64,000 nt of DNA from Pseudoxanthomonas spadix (GCF_003703395.1 NZ_RDQN01000007.1:99689-163688); one strand, 5' to 3'; counted from the stretch's first letter, positions 29,014-38,815 are shown. Notes: generated by a model not told the origin, from the letters alone. Program-made: numbers and translations.

Positions 29014-29532
29014 TCAGGCGGCCTTGCCGACCGGGATGCGCACCGGCGTGGCAATGGCGCTCTCGCTCTTGGGCAGGGTCACGCTCAGCACGCCATCGCG
29101 GAACTCGGCGCGCGCCTGGTCGACCTGCACCTCCACGTCCAGCGGGATGCGGCGCTCGAAGCGGCCGTACCAGCGTTCGCTGAAGCGGCGCTCCTTGTCC
29201 TCGTGCGCGCCACGACGTTCCCCGCGCAGGATCAGTTCGCCATTTTCGAAGGTCACTTCAACATCCTTGTCCTGCATGCCGGGAAGTTCCGCGCTGATCA
29301 CGATCTCGCGCTCCTTTTCGACCACCTCAACGCTCGGCCAGCCGGAAGCGAAGTTGCCGTTATCCGCGGCGCGGCTGGGCAGCAACTGGTCGGCCTGCCG
29401 CAACAGATCGTCGAACAGGCGATTCATTTCGCGATGCAGCGACACGAATGGGTCCGGGGTTTCGCGCAAGGCCGATTGCGGGGCGGCGGCGACGCGGTTG
29501 CGGTTCCAAGGAATCAACTGACTCACACTCAT
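29014..29532 (-). CDS. Hsp20/alpha-crystallin family small heat-shock protein
   Basis: Holdase chaperone that binds unfolding proteins. The N-terminal arm starts MSVSQLIPWNRNR and contains DPFVSLHREMNRLFDDL; the alpha-crystallin domain follows (PSVEVVEKEREIVISAELPGM to RIPLDVEVQVDQARAEFRDGVLSVTLPK), then a short tail with the IPV motif (VRIPVGKAA). I chose the ATG at 29532, which has GGAG nine bases upstream. 172 residues. A heat-shock sigma-type promoter is visible upstream at 29641-29668 and a strong terminator follows, so it is a single-gene unit. Confidence 0.93.
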   Translation of the reverse strand: MSVSQLIPWNRNRVAAAPQSALRETPDPFVSLHREMNRLFDDLLRQADQLLPSRAADNGNFASGWPSVEVVEKEREIVISAELPGMQDKDVEVTFENGELILRGERRGAHEDKERRFSERWYGRFERRIPLDVEVQVDQARAEFRDGVLSVTLPKSESAIATPVRIPVGKAA

Positions 29533-29640
29533 GACAGTCATCTCCGGAAGGGTTTCGGTAAATGCCGACCCGGTCCGCGCGACCGTGCTGGTCGGCGAAG
29601 CCTTCCGCCGCGGCCAGGCGCACCGGACTGGCGACGGCAC

Positions 29641-29668
29641 AGATAGGCGCACGCAGCGCATTTTCAAG
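29641..29668 (-). promoter_or_regulatory. Sigma32-type promoter of hsp20
   Basis: On the minus strand CTTGAAA (29662-29668) is followed after 13-14 bp by GCCTATCT (29641-29648), close to the heat-shock consensus CTTGAAA / CCCCATNT. The predicted transcript starts about 100 bp before the hsp20 start codon. Confidence 0.7.
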
Positions 29669-29800
29669 CCGGCAACCAGCGCCGGGATTCAGCGTTCGGA
29701 CAGCGACGTGCAACGCCGGGGGTGCACGTTTTGCCAGCGCGACCGGTCGCTTCCAGCGGCCACTTCCCAGGGGCCACGCGGCACTGGCCGGGGGGCGCGT

Positions 29801-32530
29801 TCAACCGGTGTTCTGCACGCCTTGCGAAACGCCGTTGACGCTGGCCACCAGCGCGCGCAGCAGGCCTTCGTCCTCGCGCCCGGCGGCGCGCCAGCGGCGC
29901 AGCAGGTCCACCTGCAGCAGGCTCATCGGGTCCACATACGGGTTGCGCAGGCGGATGGACAGGTCCAGGCGCTGGTCGTGCTGGAGCAGGGTGTCGCTGC
30001 CGTTCAGGCGCAGCAGCCATTGCCGGGTCAGCGCATGCTCGGCCTGGATCAGCGGAAAGAACCGCGCGTGCAGCTCGCCGGACAGCTGCGAGAACAGCGC
30101 GGCGATGCCCAGGTCGCCCTTGGCCAGCACCATTGCGATGTCGTCCAGGAAGGTGCGCACGAACGGCCAGTCGCGGCCCATCTCGCGCACTGCGTCCTCG
30201 CCGAACTCGGCCACCGCCGCGGCCAGGCCGCTGCCCACGCCGTACCAGCCGGGAATGGTGGCGCGCGCCTGGCTCCAGGCGAACACCCACGGGATCGCAC
30301 GCAGGTTGTCCAGGGCCGCGTCCTGGCCCAGTCGGCGCGAGGGGCGCGAGCCCAGGGTCATGCGTTCGATCACGTCGATCGGGGTGGCGCTGCGGAAGTA
30401 GTCCATGAAGCCGGGCGCGCCGACGAAGTCCCGGTAGGCACGATTGCTGGCCCTGGACACGGTGTCCATGATCCTGCGCCACTGCGCCTCGCGCGGCTCG
30501 GGCGGACGCGGGCGGATGCTGGACACCAGCACCGCGCCCAGCGACTGCTCCAGCGAACGCACCGCCAGCGCGCGGATGCCGTACTTGCGGTGGATGACTT
30601 CGCCCTGCTCGGTCACGCGCAGGCGGCCATCGACGCTGCCGCGCGGGGAGGCATCCACCGCCCGGGTGGTCTTGCCGCCGCCGCGGCTGATCGAGCCGCC
30701 GCGGCCATGGAAGAAGGTCAGCCTGATGCCCAGCGCGTGCGCCGTTTCCAGCAGCTCCACCTGGCCACGCTGCAGGCCCCAACGCGAGGCGGTCGTGCCG
30801 CCGTCCTTGCCGCTGTCCGAATAGCCCAGCATCACCATCTGGGTGTCGCCGCGCGCGGCCAGGTGCCTGCGATAGACCGGATCGGTGGCCAGTTCGCGCA
30901 GCACTTCCGGGCCGTGGCGCAGGTCCTCCACGGTTTCAAACAGGGGCGCGATATCCAGCGGCACCTGGCCCTGATCGTCCACCAGCCCGCCGCGACGGGC
31001 CAGGGCGAGCACGGTCAGCACGTCGGCGCGGCTGTGCGCCATCGAGATGATGTAGGCGCCCAGCGCGTCGGCACCGTGCAGGCGCCGCGCCTGGCTCAAC
31101 GCGGCGAACACCGCGTCCAGGCGCGAATTGCCCTCCTCCGTGCTGGCCGGCAGGACCTGTTCGCCCGCGGCATAGGGCTGCAGCAACTCGGCGCGCGCGC
31201 TGGCATCGCGTGCCTCCAAGCCGGCATCGCCCAGCGCCGCGGCGAGCGCGCGCGCATGCACGCCCGATTCCTGGCGCACATCCAGCCGCGCCAGATGGAA
31301 GCCGAAGGTGCGCACCCGCCAGGCCAGCCGCCGCACCGCGAACCAGCCGGCATGCACGCCGCGATTGGCTTCCAGGCTGTGCAGGATCAGCGCCACGTCC
31401 TGGCCGAAGGCCTCGGGCCCGGCATAGCCGCGATCCTGCTCGTCCAGGGTGGCGTGCAGGCGCGCACGCATCAGGTCCAACAGCAGGCGGTAAGGCATGT
31501 CGGCGTGGCGCGGACGGGCGCGGGCGGCCGCCTCCGGCAGCAGCGCGCGGTATTGGTCCACGCGCCGGAGCACCTCGGGTGAGACCTGCACCAGTTGCGT
31601 GGACTGACTGAGCAGGCTGCCCAGCGCCTTCAGCTCGGCCTGATAGCGATGCACGATCGCGTGCCGCTGCGCGCGCAGGGTCGCGGCAATGGTGCCGGCA
31701 TCCACGTTCGGGTTGCCGTCCATGTCGCCGCCCACCCAGGTGCCGAAGCGCAACACGCGCGGCAGCTCCGGGGCGCTGCCGTAGGTTGCGGTGAAGGCGT
31801 GCTCCAGTGATTCGTAGAACACCGGAATGACCCGGTACAGCACTTCGGTCAGGTAGAAGCCGACATGCTCGCGCTCGTCGTCCACGGTCGGCCGCACCGG
31901 CGAGGAGTCGGCGGTCTGCCAGGCCGCGGTCAGCGCCATGCGAAAGCGCGCCGCATCGGTGGCCGCCTCGCCCGGCGTGCGCGCCCCGTCCAGCCCGGCG
32001 ACCAGGCTGGCCACCATCAGCTGTTCCTTTTCCAGCAGCGCCCGGCGTACCGCCTCGGTCGGATGCGCGGTGAACACCGGCTCCAGGTCGATCCGCTCCA
32101 GCCAGGCGCTGGCTTCGGCCAGGTCCACGCCCTGCGCCCTGAGCTTGAGCAGGCTGGCATGCAGGCCTTCGGGCTGCGGCGCATCGCCCTGGCGCTGGTA
32201 ATCGCGGCGGCGGCGGATGCGATGCACGCGCTCGGCGATGTTGACCACCTGGAAGTAGGCGCTGAAGGCACGGATCAGCGCCTGTGCGTCGCCGGCAGGC
32301 ATGCCGGCCAGGGTCTGGGCCAGGCCCTGGGTGCTCTCGCCTTTCTGGCGACGGGCGATGGCGGCGGTGCGGATGGCCTCGACCTGGTCAAGGAACTCGG
32401 GCGAGACCTGCTCGGCCAACATGTCACCGACCACCGCGCCCAGCCGGCGCACGTCATCGCGCAGCGGCAGGTCGGGCGCGGCGTACTCGGAAACCGGCGA
32501 GGATGCCGACACAGTTGCAGATGAATTCAT
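29801..32530 (-). CDS. ppc: Phosphoenolpyruvate carboxylase
   Basis: Anaplerotic enzyme that makes oxaloacetate from PEP and bicarbonate. The start at 32530 ([15 protein letters not shown]) gives 909 residues, the usual size, and the conserved part begins at [13 protein letters not shown]; the frame remains open 87 codons further but overlaps the ahcY leader. Catalytic landmarks are [39 protein letters not shown] and the C-terminal QNTG. Its promoter region is shared, in opposite direction, with ahcY. Confidence 0.96.
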   Translation of the reverse strand: MNSSATVSASSPVSEYAAPDLPLRDDVRRLGAVVGDMLAEQVSPEFLDQVEAIRTAAIARRQKGESTQGLAQTLAGMPAGDAQALIRAFSAYFQVVNIAERVHRIRRRRDYQRQGDAPQPEGLHASLLKLRAQGVDLAEASAWLERIDLEPVFTAHPTEAVRRALLEKEQLMVASLVAGLDGARTPGEAATDAARFRMALTAAWQTADSSPVRPTVDDEREHVGFYLTEVLYRVIPVFYESLEHAFTATYGSAPELPRVLRFGTWVGGDMDGNPNVDAGTIAATLRAQRHAIVHRYQAELKALGSLLSQSTQLVQVSPEVLRRVDQYRALLPEAAARARPRHADMPYRLLLDLMRARLHATLDEQDRGYAGPEAFGQDVALILHSLEANRGVHAGWFAVRRLAWRVRTFGFHLARLDVRQESGVHARALAAALGDAGLEARDASARAELLQPYAAGEQVLPASTEEGNSRLDAVFAALSQARRLHGADALGAYIISMAHSRADVLTVLALARRGGLVDDQGQVPLDIAPLFETVEDLRHGPEVLRELATDPVYRRHLAARGDTQMVMLGYSDSGKDGGTTASRWGLQRGQVELLETAHALGIRLTFFHGRGGSISRGGGKTTRAVDASPRGSVDGRLRVTEQGEVIHRKYGIRALAVRSLEQSLGAVLVSSIRPRPPEPREAQWRRIMDTVSRASNRAYRDFVGAPGFMDYFRSATPIDVIERMTLGSRPSRRLGQDAALDNLRAIPWVFAWSQARATIPGWYGVGSGLAAAVAEFGEDAVREMGRDWPFVRTFLDDIAMVLAKGDLGIAALFSQLSGELHARFFPLIQAEHALTRQWLLRLNGSDTLLQHDQRLDLSIRLRNPYVDPMSLLQVDLLRRWRAAGREDEGLLRALVASVNGVSQGVQNTG

Positions 32531-32619
32531 CGCGAGAGCCACGCTGACCTGGTCACAAGGGGACTTCAAGCCTACTGCAAGTGCCAGCGGCGCATTCATC
32601 CCTCGCCCTGAGGGGGCGA

Positions 32620-32625
32620 TATACT
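32620..32625 (+). promoter_or_regulatory. -10 box upstream of the SAH riboswitch
   Basis: TATACT sits at 32620-32625, placing a predicted transcription start near 32632, immediately before the aptamer. I could not find a good -35 hexamer at normal spacing, so the promoter may need an activator or be weak. Confidence 0.4.
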
Positions 32626-32629
32626 GCGC

Positions 32630-32722
32630 GCCTCGCTCAAGGGGCGCTGCGACCTGACTTCGTGCCATGCACGCAACCCGGGCCAGGCTTGGCGATGACA
32701 CCGCACAACGGCGCCCGGCAAC
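32630..32722 (+). promoter_or_regulatory. S-adenosylhomocysteine (SAH) riboswitch upstream of ahcY
   Basis: The leader shows the three conserved blocks of the SAH riboswitch in order: GGGGCGCTGCGAC near 32641, CCAGGCTTGG near 32683, and CAACGGCGCCC near 32706. The first and third blocks pair (GGGCGC with GCGCCC). These RNAs bind SAH and turn on genes that recycle it, which matches the downstream ahcY exactly. Boundaries are approximate. Recognition is by recall of the consensus, not by a covariance search. Confidence 0.88.
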
Positions 32723-32762
32723 CGCGAGCTTCCAGAGCCCGCCCTTGACCGGAGCACACTGC

Positions 32763-34205
32763 ATGAACGCACGACTGAAGAGCTTTTCCACCGACGGCGA
32801 CTACAAGGTTGCCGACATTGCCCTGGCCGACTGGGGCCGCAAGGAAATCGACATCGCCGAGCACGAGATGCCCGGGCTGATGTCCATCCGCCGCAAACAC
32901 GCCACCAGCCTGCCGCTGAAGGGCGTGCGGGTGACCGGCTCGCTGCACATGACCATCCAGACCGCGGTGCTGATCGAGACGCTCAAGGACATTGGCGCCG
33001 ACGTGCGCTGGGCCTCGTGCAACATCTTCTCCACCCAGGACCACGCCGCCGCGGCGATCGCCGCCACCGGCACGCCGGTGTTCGCCTGGAAGGGCGAGAG
33101 CCTGGAGGAGTACTGGGACTGCACCCTGGACGCGCTGACCTTCACCCTGGCCGACGGCACCCTGACCGGCCCGCAGCTGGTGGTGGACGACGGCGGCGAT
33201 GTCACCCTGCTGATCCACAAGGGCTACGAGCTGGAAAATGGTTCCAGCTGGGTCGACGAGCCGGCCGCCTCGCACGAGGAAGGGGTGATCAAGGCCCTGC
33301 TCAAGCGCGTGGCCGTCGAGCGCCCGGGTTACTGGACCCGGGTGGTCGCCGACTGGAAGGGCGTCTCGGAAGAAACCACCACCGGCGTCCACCGCCTCTA
33401 CCAGCTTGCCGAAGCAGGCAAGCTGCTGGTGCCGGCGATCAACGTCAACGACTCGGTCACCAAGTCCAAGTTCGACAACCTCTACGGCTGCCGCGAGTCG
33501 CTGGCCGATGGCCTCAAGCGCGCGATGGACGTGATGCTGGCCGGCAAGGTCGCCGTGGTCTGCGGCTACGGTGACGTGGGCAAGGGCTCGGCCCATTCGC
33601 TGCGCGCCTATGGTGCGCGCGTGATCGTCACCGAGATCGACCCGATCTGCGCGCTGCAGGCGGCGATGGAGGGTTTCGAGGTCAACACCGTCGAGGACAG
33701 CCTGGGCCAGGCCGACATCTACGTCACCACCACCGGCAACAAGGACATCATCACCCTGGCGCACATGCAGGCGATGAAGGACCAGGCCATCGTCTGCAAC
33801 ATCGGCCATTTCGACAACGAAATCCAGGTCGAGGCGCTGTATGCCTGCGGCGCGCAGCGCATCAACATCAAGCCGCAGGTGGACAAGTTCGTGTTCGCCG
33901 ATGGCCACGCGATCTTCCTGCTGGCCGAAGGCCGCCTGGTCAACCTGGGCTGCGCGACCGGCCACCCGAGCTTCGTGATGTCCAACAGCTTCTCCAACCA
34001 GACCCTGGCGCAGATCGACCTGTGGCAGAACCGCGAGGTGTACGAAAAGGCCGTCTACCGCCTGCCCAAGCGGCTGGACGAGGAAGTGGCGCGCCTGCAT
34101 CTGGAGAAGATCGGGGTCAAGCTCACCACCCTGACCAGGGAGCAGGCCGACTACCTGGGCGTGGACGTGGCCGGCCCGTACAAGCCGGAGCATTACCGCT
34201 ACTGA
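32763..34205 (+). CDS. ahcY: S-adenosylhomocysteine hydrolase (adenosylhomocysteinase)
   Basis: NAD-dependent enzyme that splits SAH into adenosine and homocysteine, removing the inhibitor left by methylation reactions. The start [16 protein letters not shown] at 32763 fits the family; the 32 codons upstream in frame belong to the riboswitch. The Rossmann NAD motif is [18 protein letters not shown]; other landmarks are [27 protein letters not shown] sequence and the C-terminal YKPEHYRY ending used by one subunit to close the partner's NAD site. 480 residues. Controlled by the SAH riboswitch and ended by a clear terminator. Confidence 0.97.
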   Translation: MNARLKSFSTDGDYKVADIALADWGRKEIDIAEHEMPGLMSIRRKHATSLPLKGVRVTGSLHMTIQTAVLIETLKDIGADVRWASCNIFSTQDHAAAAIAATGTPVFAWKGESLEEYWDCTLDALTFTLADGTLTGPQLVVDDGGDVTLLIHKGYELENGSSWVDEPAASHEEGVIKALLKRVAVERPGYWTRVVADWKGVSEETTTGVHRLYQLAEAGKLLVPAINVNDSVTKSKFDNLYGCRESLADGLKRAMDVMLAGKVAVVCGYGDVGKGSAHSLRAYGARVIVTEIDPICALQAAMEGFEVNTVEDSLGQADIYVTTTGNKDIITLAHMQAMKDQAIVCNIGHFDNEIQVEALYACGAQRINIKPQVDKFVFADGHAIFLLAEGRLVNLGCATGHPSFVMSNSFSNQTLAQIDLWQNREVYEKAVYRLPKRLDEEVARLHLEKIGVKLTTLTREQADYLGVDVAGPYKPEHYRY

Positions 34206-34235
34206 TCGACCTGCGGTGCCTTGCCGCGATGCAGG

Positions 34236-34263
34236 AAACGGGCGCCGCAGGGCGCCCGTTTTG
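34236..34263 (+). terminator. Rho-independent terminator of ahcY
   Basis: AAACGGGCGCC, a 4-base loop, GGCGCCCGTTT and further T. The 11-bp stem is perfect and ends in four T residues, 30 bp past the ahcY stop. Confidence 0.9.
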
Positions 34264-34317
34264 CTGTTGCGCGACCGAAAGCCGCGCTGCGCATCCGGGC
34301 GATGCGCGTGCATCAAG

Positions 34318-34354
34318 GCCCGTGCCCGGCCGAAGCCCTCGGCCGGGCACGGGC
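34318..34354. other. 16-bp perfect inverted repeat in the ahcY/H-NS spacer
   Basis: GCCCGTGCCCGGCCGA, a 5-base loop and the exact complement. It lies 55 bp after the ahcY terminator and 137 bp before the H-NS-like gene. No T-run follows. The remainder of the 34264-34490 spacer holds no feature I can support. Confidence 0.55.
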
Positions 34355-34490
34355 GCGTCGGACGGCCGGCCGCGTTGCCTGCAGGCCACATCGCGACCGG
34401 ATCAGGGCTTGATTGCAGGGACCTGATTGCCGGCGTGGGCGCAAGCGCCGAGAATGGCGACCACATTCCATCCCGGTGCATCCCAACCCC

Positions 34491-34892
34491 ATGACGTCGA
34501 AAAACACCAACCTGGCCGCCATCGCCGAAGCCAAGGCCAAGCTGGCCGAAGAACTGCGCGCGCTGGAGGCTCAGGAAGTCGAGCTGCTCAGCCAGCAGTC
34601 CAGCGAGGCCTTCGAGCAGATCACCTCGCTGCTGAAGCACTTCGCCGAACAGTTCAATGCCAGGCAGAAGGCGGAAATCGCCGGTTACGTCGTGGCCGGC
34701 GCCAAGGCCAGGAAGCCCGCCACCGGCTCACGCCAGCAAGTGGCTCCCAAGTACTGGCTACCGCACACCGGCGAGACCTGGAGCGGCCGCGGACGCCCGC
34801 CGCGCGCGTTCTCCGCCTGGGAAGGCACCGCTGCCTATCACGAGTGGAAGAAGAACCATCCGGACGAGAAGTTCCCCAAGTTCCCCGGCTGA
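34491..34892 (+). CDS. H-NS family nucleoid-associated protein
   Basis: DNA-binding protein of the H-NS type, expected to bind AT-rich DNA and silence acquired genes. The N-terminal half (about 8-75) is a heptad-rich oligomerisation coil (AEELRALEAQEVELLSQQ). The C-terminal half carries the DNA-contact loop ETWSGRGRPPRAF with the WSGRGRPP core, followed by AWEGTAAYHEWKKNHPDEKF. The start at 34491 is chosen because the coil begins there. 133 residues. It neighbours the decayed mobile island at 34893-36332, consistent with but not proof of a silencing role. Confidence 0.9.
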   Translation: MTSKNTNLAAIAEAKAKLAEELRALEAQEVELLSQQSSEAFEQITSLLKHFAEQFNARQKAEIAGYVVAGAKARKPATGSRQQVAPKYWLPHTGETWSGRGRPPRAFSAWEGTAAYHEWKKNHPDEKFPKFPG

Positions 34893-34935
34893 GCCGTGCC
34901 CCTACCGGCGCATGTCAAGGGAGTTATCGCCTGAT

Positions 34936-35130
34936 TCATGCGGCTTTTGGAGTGTTCGGTCGCTGCCGCGACGGCCGCCTTGTCCCGGTATTCAACGCCA
35001 TTGCGTCGATTACGATCCCGGTTTTGGGGGTTCGGCCGCTCCAACCTGCCGGGTTGGCTTGACGTGCTTGCTGGAACAGCACATTGCGCACCTGGCTGCT
35101 GGCCATGTAGCTGCCGGACCAGAGCAAGGC
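34936..35130 (-). pseudogene. Probable remnant of a transposase C-terminus
   Basis: A short minus-strand frame reads SSQVRNVLFQQARQANPA then GWSGRTPKTG and ALNTGTRRPS before a stop. This resembles the tail of IS3-type transposases that carry a WSGxTRNW-like motif followed by an LNP segment, but the match is weak and from memory. It lacks the catalytic DDE part and any plausible start. It sits 44 bp after the H-NS gene and starts the mobile-element debris. Confidence 0.3.
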
Positions 35131-35249
35131 CCCCTGCCCGCGGCGGCGGGTGCGCCATCTGGGGGTGCGCCATCCGCGGTCATCCAGTCCCCCGCCACGA
35201 GCTGACGCCAGAAGTGGACCTGTCTCGTCGCCTGACCCGAGGGGATTCC

Positions 35250-35345
35250 ATGAAGAAGTCCGGTTTTTATCCAGAGCCAGATCATCGCCGTGCTGAAGTG
35301 GTCGAGTTCGAGGCGACCGGCCTGCCGTTGGAGCAACTTCAATCC
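35250..35345 (+). pseudogene. IS3-family orfA remnant (frameshifted)
   Basis: The stretch begins ATGAAGAAGTCC (MKKS) and, after a one-base shift, continues as SQIIAVLK, the classic opening of IS3-family OrfA (MKKSRF-SxxQIIAVLKE). A further shift gives a GLP-containing segment. No continuous reading frame, no orfB and no intact terminal repeats follow. The element is inactive debris. Confidence 0.5.
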
Positions 35346-35368
35346 CAGCTCTACCTGCGGATCAGGGC

Positions 35369-35620
35369 AGGGCCAAGGGCGGAGGCGAGCGATTCGTCCC
35401 GCTCGATACGCCGGAGCGGATGGCGGCGCTGGCGCATGGTCAGCAGATCGCCGTGACCACGATGCCGCACATGGGCAACCCGGCCCGCGATCCCAGGTAC
35501 ACCCTGCACCGCTTCAGCCACGTCCTGGAGCGGTTCGGGATCACCTGGAGGGCGCGCTGGGCGTCACTGCGCACGCAACTGCATCACCAGGCGCTGATCG
35601 ACCACTCCAGGCAGATCCCG
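35369..35620 (+). pseudogene. Tyrosine-recombinase (integrase) C-terminal remnant
   Basis: One frame reads AKGGGERFVPLDTPERMAAL, then MPHMGNPARDPRYTLHRFSHVLERFGIT, close to the catalytic-domain core of phage/island integrases (TKGGRERxVPI...LERFGIT). After a shift it continues LGVTAH and then, in another frame, LHHQALID, which corresponds to the usual VTAHGLRHQ motif. At least two frameshifts and loss of the N-terminal half make it non-functional. Its position near a tRNA gene fits a former integrative element. Confidence 0.55.
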
Positions 35621-35740
35621 GGTGGGGAGCCGCCGGCCCGTGGTGGCGCCGCCGCGCCAAGAGCGCTCGACCGGCCCGCCCGCTGGCGGACCTCGGCAGT
35701 CAAGTCGGTCAGTCGTGACACAGTGGCCCCTGTAACGTGT

Positions 35741-36229
35741 TCATACATTGCCCAACGACAAATACAACGTATGCGAATTCGCCGTGGCTTCGCGGAAGCC
35801 ATAGGCGCGATAGAAACCGGCCGCGTCCTTGTGCAGCGCATCCACCAGCAGCACGCGCACACCTAGCTTGTCGCGCAGCCCCAGGCTACGCGCCACGGCA
35901 TGCGCCAGCAGGTAGCCACCATGCCCCTTGCCCTGCTCACTGGTCGAGACGGCTAGTCGTCCCATGCGGATGGCCGGCGCCGGGTAGGTGGGCAGGCGCT
36001 TTCGATCCGCCTCCTGCAAGTCAGTGAGCAGAAGCTGGGCAGCGGACAGGCTGTAGTAACCGAGGATGCGGGCCGGATCGCCGTCATCCACCAGGACGTG
36101 CGTGGTGCTGATGCCGGCGCGATGGTGCTGGGCGGCCTGCTGCCGCAGGTAGGCATCCAGCGTGGGCTCGCCACACGCAAACCCCTCGCGGTCATGCCGC
36201 CTGGATTTGAGTTGCTCGACAACGAGCAC
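35741..36229 (-). CDS. GNAT acetyltransferase of the TacT/AtaT toxin type
   Basis: 162 residues with the features of toxin acetyltransferases that modify aminoacyl-tRNA: the opening FACGEPTLDAYLRQQAAQ, a GYYSLSAAQL strand, the acetyl-CoA loop RLAVSTSEQGKGHGGYLL, and the late FYRAYGF where the conserved Tyr lies. The start is GTG at 36229. Such toxins normally follow and overlap a ribbon-helix-helix DUF1778 antitoxin, but here only 27 bp separate the start from a tRNA gene, so no antitoxin is adjacent. It may be a decayed toxin, a toxin neutralised elsewhere, or a normal acetyltransferase. Confidence 0.75.
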   Translation of the reverse strand: MLVVEQLKSRRHDREGFACGEPTLDAYLRQQAAQHHRAGISTTHVLVDDGDPARILGYYSLSAAQLLLTDLQEADRKRLPTYPAPAIRMGRLAVSTSEQGKGHGGYLLAHAVARSLGLRDKLGVRVLLVDALHKDAAGFYRAYGFREATANSHTLYLSLGNV

Positions 36230-36256
36230 GTATCAGACCTGTAGCGCAGGCGCGAA

Positions 36257-36332
36257 TGGTGGGCCCACCAGGACTCGAACCTGGAACCAAAGGATTATGA
36301 GTCCTCTGCTCTAACCATTGAGCTATAGGCCC
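36257..36332 (-). tRNA. ileX: tRNA-Ile2 (anticodon CAU)
   Basis: A complete cloverleaf is readable on the minus strand: acceptor GGGCCTA paired with TGGGCCC, D-arm AGCTCAATGGTTAGAGC, anticodon loop CTCATAA with anticodon CAT, T-arm CAGGTTCGAGTCCTG, and encoded CCA. The GACTCATAATC context matches the isoleucine tRNA whose C34 is changed to lysidine to read AUA, rather than a methionine tRNA. 76 nt. Its 3' side faces the island with the integrase remnant and the GNAT toxin-like gene. Confidence 0.93.
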
Positions 36333-36394
36333 GCGGGGAGCGCATTGTACCGGCGGCGCTGGCGCCTGGCGCGCGTGGAAGGCTGCTGCTGCGG

Positions 36395-38359
36395 TCAGGC
36401 GCCGGGGGTTGAAGCGGCAGCGGCCGCCTCGGCTTCGGCCTCGATGCGCTGGCGCAGGCGAGCTGCGCGCACCAGGATCGGCGGCGGCACGGTTTCTTCC
36501 GGAATGCTGAGCAGGTGCAGGCGCCGCAGCAACCGGCCGGCGCCACGCGAGGACGTCAGCGCCACGATCGGGATGGAGCACACCAGGCCGATGATCACCG
36601 GCGACATCCAGGCCAGCAGTGCCGGCGAGACCACGTACGCCGCCGCGCCCATCAGCGCACCGAACAGCGACAGCCCACCGTAGCGGCGCACCAGCGTGGA
36701 CCAGGGCATGCTGCCGTCATCGCGGCGCTGCGCGTCCCAGCCCGAGTCGCGCCCGGCCAGCACTTCGGCCACGCCACGCGATTGCACGTACATCACGATC
36801 GGCGCCATCAGCGCGGCCAGCACGCTCTCCACCAGGATGCTCACGACCATGCGCAGCGCGCCACCGCAGCCGCGGCGCACCTGGGGATCGGCCAGCGCGG
36901 CCAGGTAACCCATCACCTTGGGCGCGAACAGCGCGAACATCGTGGCAAGGAACACGTAGACGATGCGCTCGGGGTCCAGCGATCGCCAGTAGGACATCGG
37001 CGAGAAATGCTCCAGCGCCTGCAGGCTGACCAGCGCCCCGGCCTGTTCCAGCGGGATGGCGATGCCGATCAGCAGCATCATGGCCCACATCGGCGCGGTG
37101 AAGTAATGGCCGATGCCGATCATGAAATGGGTGCGGCTGATCCAGTGCAGGCCACGTGCGGGCAGCACCGCGATATGCTGGATGTTGCCCTGGCACCAGC
37201 GGCGATCGCGCACCAGCAGGTCGGTCAGCGACGGTGGGCCTTCCTCGAAACTGCCGCCCAGTGCCGGGGTCATGTGGCAGGCCCAGCCACCGCGGCGGAT
37301 CAGCGCGGCCTCGACGAAGTCATGACTCAGCACATGCCCCCGGAACGGCCTGATGCCGCCCAGCTTGGGCAGGCCGGCGTGGTCGGCGAAGGCCTTGGTG
37401 CGGATGACCGCATTGTGGCCCCAGTAGTTGCTCTCAGTGCCGTGCCACCAGGCCACGCCGTGGGCGACTACCGGGCCATACACGCGCCCGGCGAACTGCT
37501 GCATGCGTGCGAACAGGGTGCTGCCGTTGACGATCAGCGGCAACGACTGGATCAGGCCCACGTCCGGGTGCTGCTCCATGCCCCAGGCCAGGCGCACGAT
37601 GGTATCGCCGGTCATCAGGCTGTCCGCGTCCAGGATCAGCATCTGCGGGTAGGCGGCGCCAAACCGGCGCACCCACTCGGCAATATTGCCGGCCTTGCGC
37701 TCGACGTTGTCGGCGCGGTGGCGGTAGTAGAGATTGGTCGCCCCGCCCAGGCGCTCGCGCAGGCGATGGAACTCGATGACCTCTTCCATGCGGATCGCGC
37801 CGCGGGTGGTGTCGGACAGGATGAAGAAGTCGAACTGCGCCAGGCGCCCGGTATCGCGCACCGACTCGTAGATCGCCTGCAGGCCGGCCATCAGCCGCTG
37901 TGGCTCCTCGTTGTAGGTGGGCATCAACAGGGCGGTGCGCACGGTCGGGGTGGGCAGCGGATCCTCCGGGCGCAGGCCCAGCCGTCGCCGACGCCTGGTG
38001 ACGATCAGCACGAAGCCGGCCAACGCGCTGACGAACGACAGCGCCACCCAGGCGAACAGCAGCGTGAACAGGGCGAGGAACACCACCTCCAGCACGCCCA
38101 GTCCGTCGGTGGCCATCACCCGGAACATCTGGTACAGCGCCACCAGGGTGATCGCCGCGGTCCCGCCGAAGATGTAGATCCGGCGCGCGACCATGTTGGG
38201 CGGCGCCGAGGGCATCGGCGGATTCTGCAGCTTGCCGGCGCGCAGCGACTGCTGCGGCATCGGCAGCGGCGCCGGCGGCGGCATCAGTTCGTAGGCCACC
38301 GCTTCTTCGCTGATGGGCGGCTCGACCTGCCAGACGTTGATGGGCGCGACGGTCTTCAT
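36395..38359 (-). CDS. opgH: Glucans biosynthesis glucosyltransferase OpgH (MdoH)
   Basis: Inner-membrane GT2 enzyme that polymerises and exports osmoregulated periplasmic glucans from UDP-glucose. The start at 38359 ([15 protein letters not shown]) is chosen because upstream codons look non-coding. The order is: cytoplasmic tail, two helices (about 75-140), a large catalytic loop with [38 protein letters not shown] and [11 protein letters not shown] (the Q/RxxRW motif), then five or more helices and an Ala/Glu-rich tail. 654 residues. No opgG neighbour is present, so the partner is encoded elsewhere. Confidence 0.94.
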   Translation of the reverse strand: MKTVAPINVWQVEPPISEEAVAYELMPPPAPLPMPQQSLRAGKLQNPPMPSAPPNMVARRIYIFGGTAAITLVALYQMFRVMATDGLGVLEVVFLALFTLLFAWVALSFVSALAGFVLIVTRRRRRLGLRPEDPLPTPTVRTALLMPTYNEEPQRLMAGLQAIYESVRDTGRLAQFDFFILSDTTRGAIRMEEVIEFHRLRERLGGATNLYYRHRADNVERKAGNIAEWVRRFGAAYPQMLILDADSLMTGDTIVRLAWGMEQHPDVGLIQSLPLIVNGSTLFARMQQFAGRVYGPVVAHGVAWWHGTESNYWGHNAVIRTKAFADHAGLPKLGGIRPFRGHVLSHDFVEAALIRRGGWACHMTPALGGSFEEGPPSLTDLLVRDRRWCQGNIQHIAVLPARGLHWISRTHFMIGIGHYFTAPMWAMMLLIGIAIPLEQAGALVSLQALEHFSPMSYWRSLDPERIVYVFLATMFALFAPKVMGYLAALADPQVRRGCGGALRMVVSILVESVLAALMAPIVMYVQSRGVAEVLAGRDSGWDAQRRDDGSMPWSTLVRRYGGLSLFGALMGAAAYVVSPALLAWMSPVIIGLVCSIPIVALTSSRGAGRLLRRLHLLSIPEETVPPPILVRAARLRQRIEAEAEAAAAASTPGA

Positions 38360-38796
38360 TGGGTCCAGCACGGCGGCCGGTACTCCATGACAGGGGGAAG
38401 GGCGGCCGCGGCGACAGCGCATGGCAAGGACACCGGCAGCTGCCGGCGCGGCATCGCGATGCGGGCGCCTGGCGTCCGGGCCAGGTTCAAGGATGGGTTC
38501 AAGGACGCAATGACAGCGGGGGCATGGCTGCAAGAATACAGCTGCAGTGCAACAACCGCCGTGGACAGCTCAGGGCCGCGGCAGCACGACCTGGATGAAG
38601 TGGGGCCGGTGGGCCGTGTCGGGGACACCGGCCGCCGCGGCGTGGCGGCGGTGGCGGTGAAGGCTTCGCATCGGCGCACGCGTTTTCCTCAAGGTGGGGG
38701 GCAACGCCTGCCGATGCTACTGCGCGATGCGTTAGCGTCCGGGCGTGGTGGCGCCCATGGCCTGGGATGACAGAACCGGCCGGCCATCACGCAACA
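38360..38796. other. Non-coding spacer between rpoD and opgH
   Basis: About 440 bp. Several open frames here are out-of-frame extensions of neighbours. I see no recognisable gene, RNA or mobile remnant; only the 5' flank of opgH and, at its left end, the region beyond the possible rpoD terminator. Confidence 0.5.
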
Positions 38797-38815
38797 GGCC
38801 CGCCGATGGCGGGCC
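38797..38815 (-). terminator. Possible terminator hairpin downstream of rpoD
   Basis: GGCCCGCC-GAT-GGCGGGCC is an exact 8-bp hairpin 45 bp after the rpoD stop on the minus strand. It is followed by TGTTG rather than a true T-run, so termination would be weak or Rho-assisted. Confidence 0.4.

Noticed and set aside
36230..36256. DUF1778 antitoxin upstream of the GNAT gene
   Set aside because: Only 27 bp separate the toxin start from the tRNA; no ribbon-helix-helix sequence is readable nearby.
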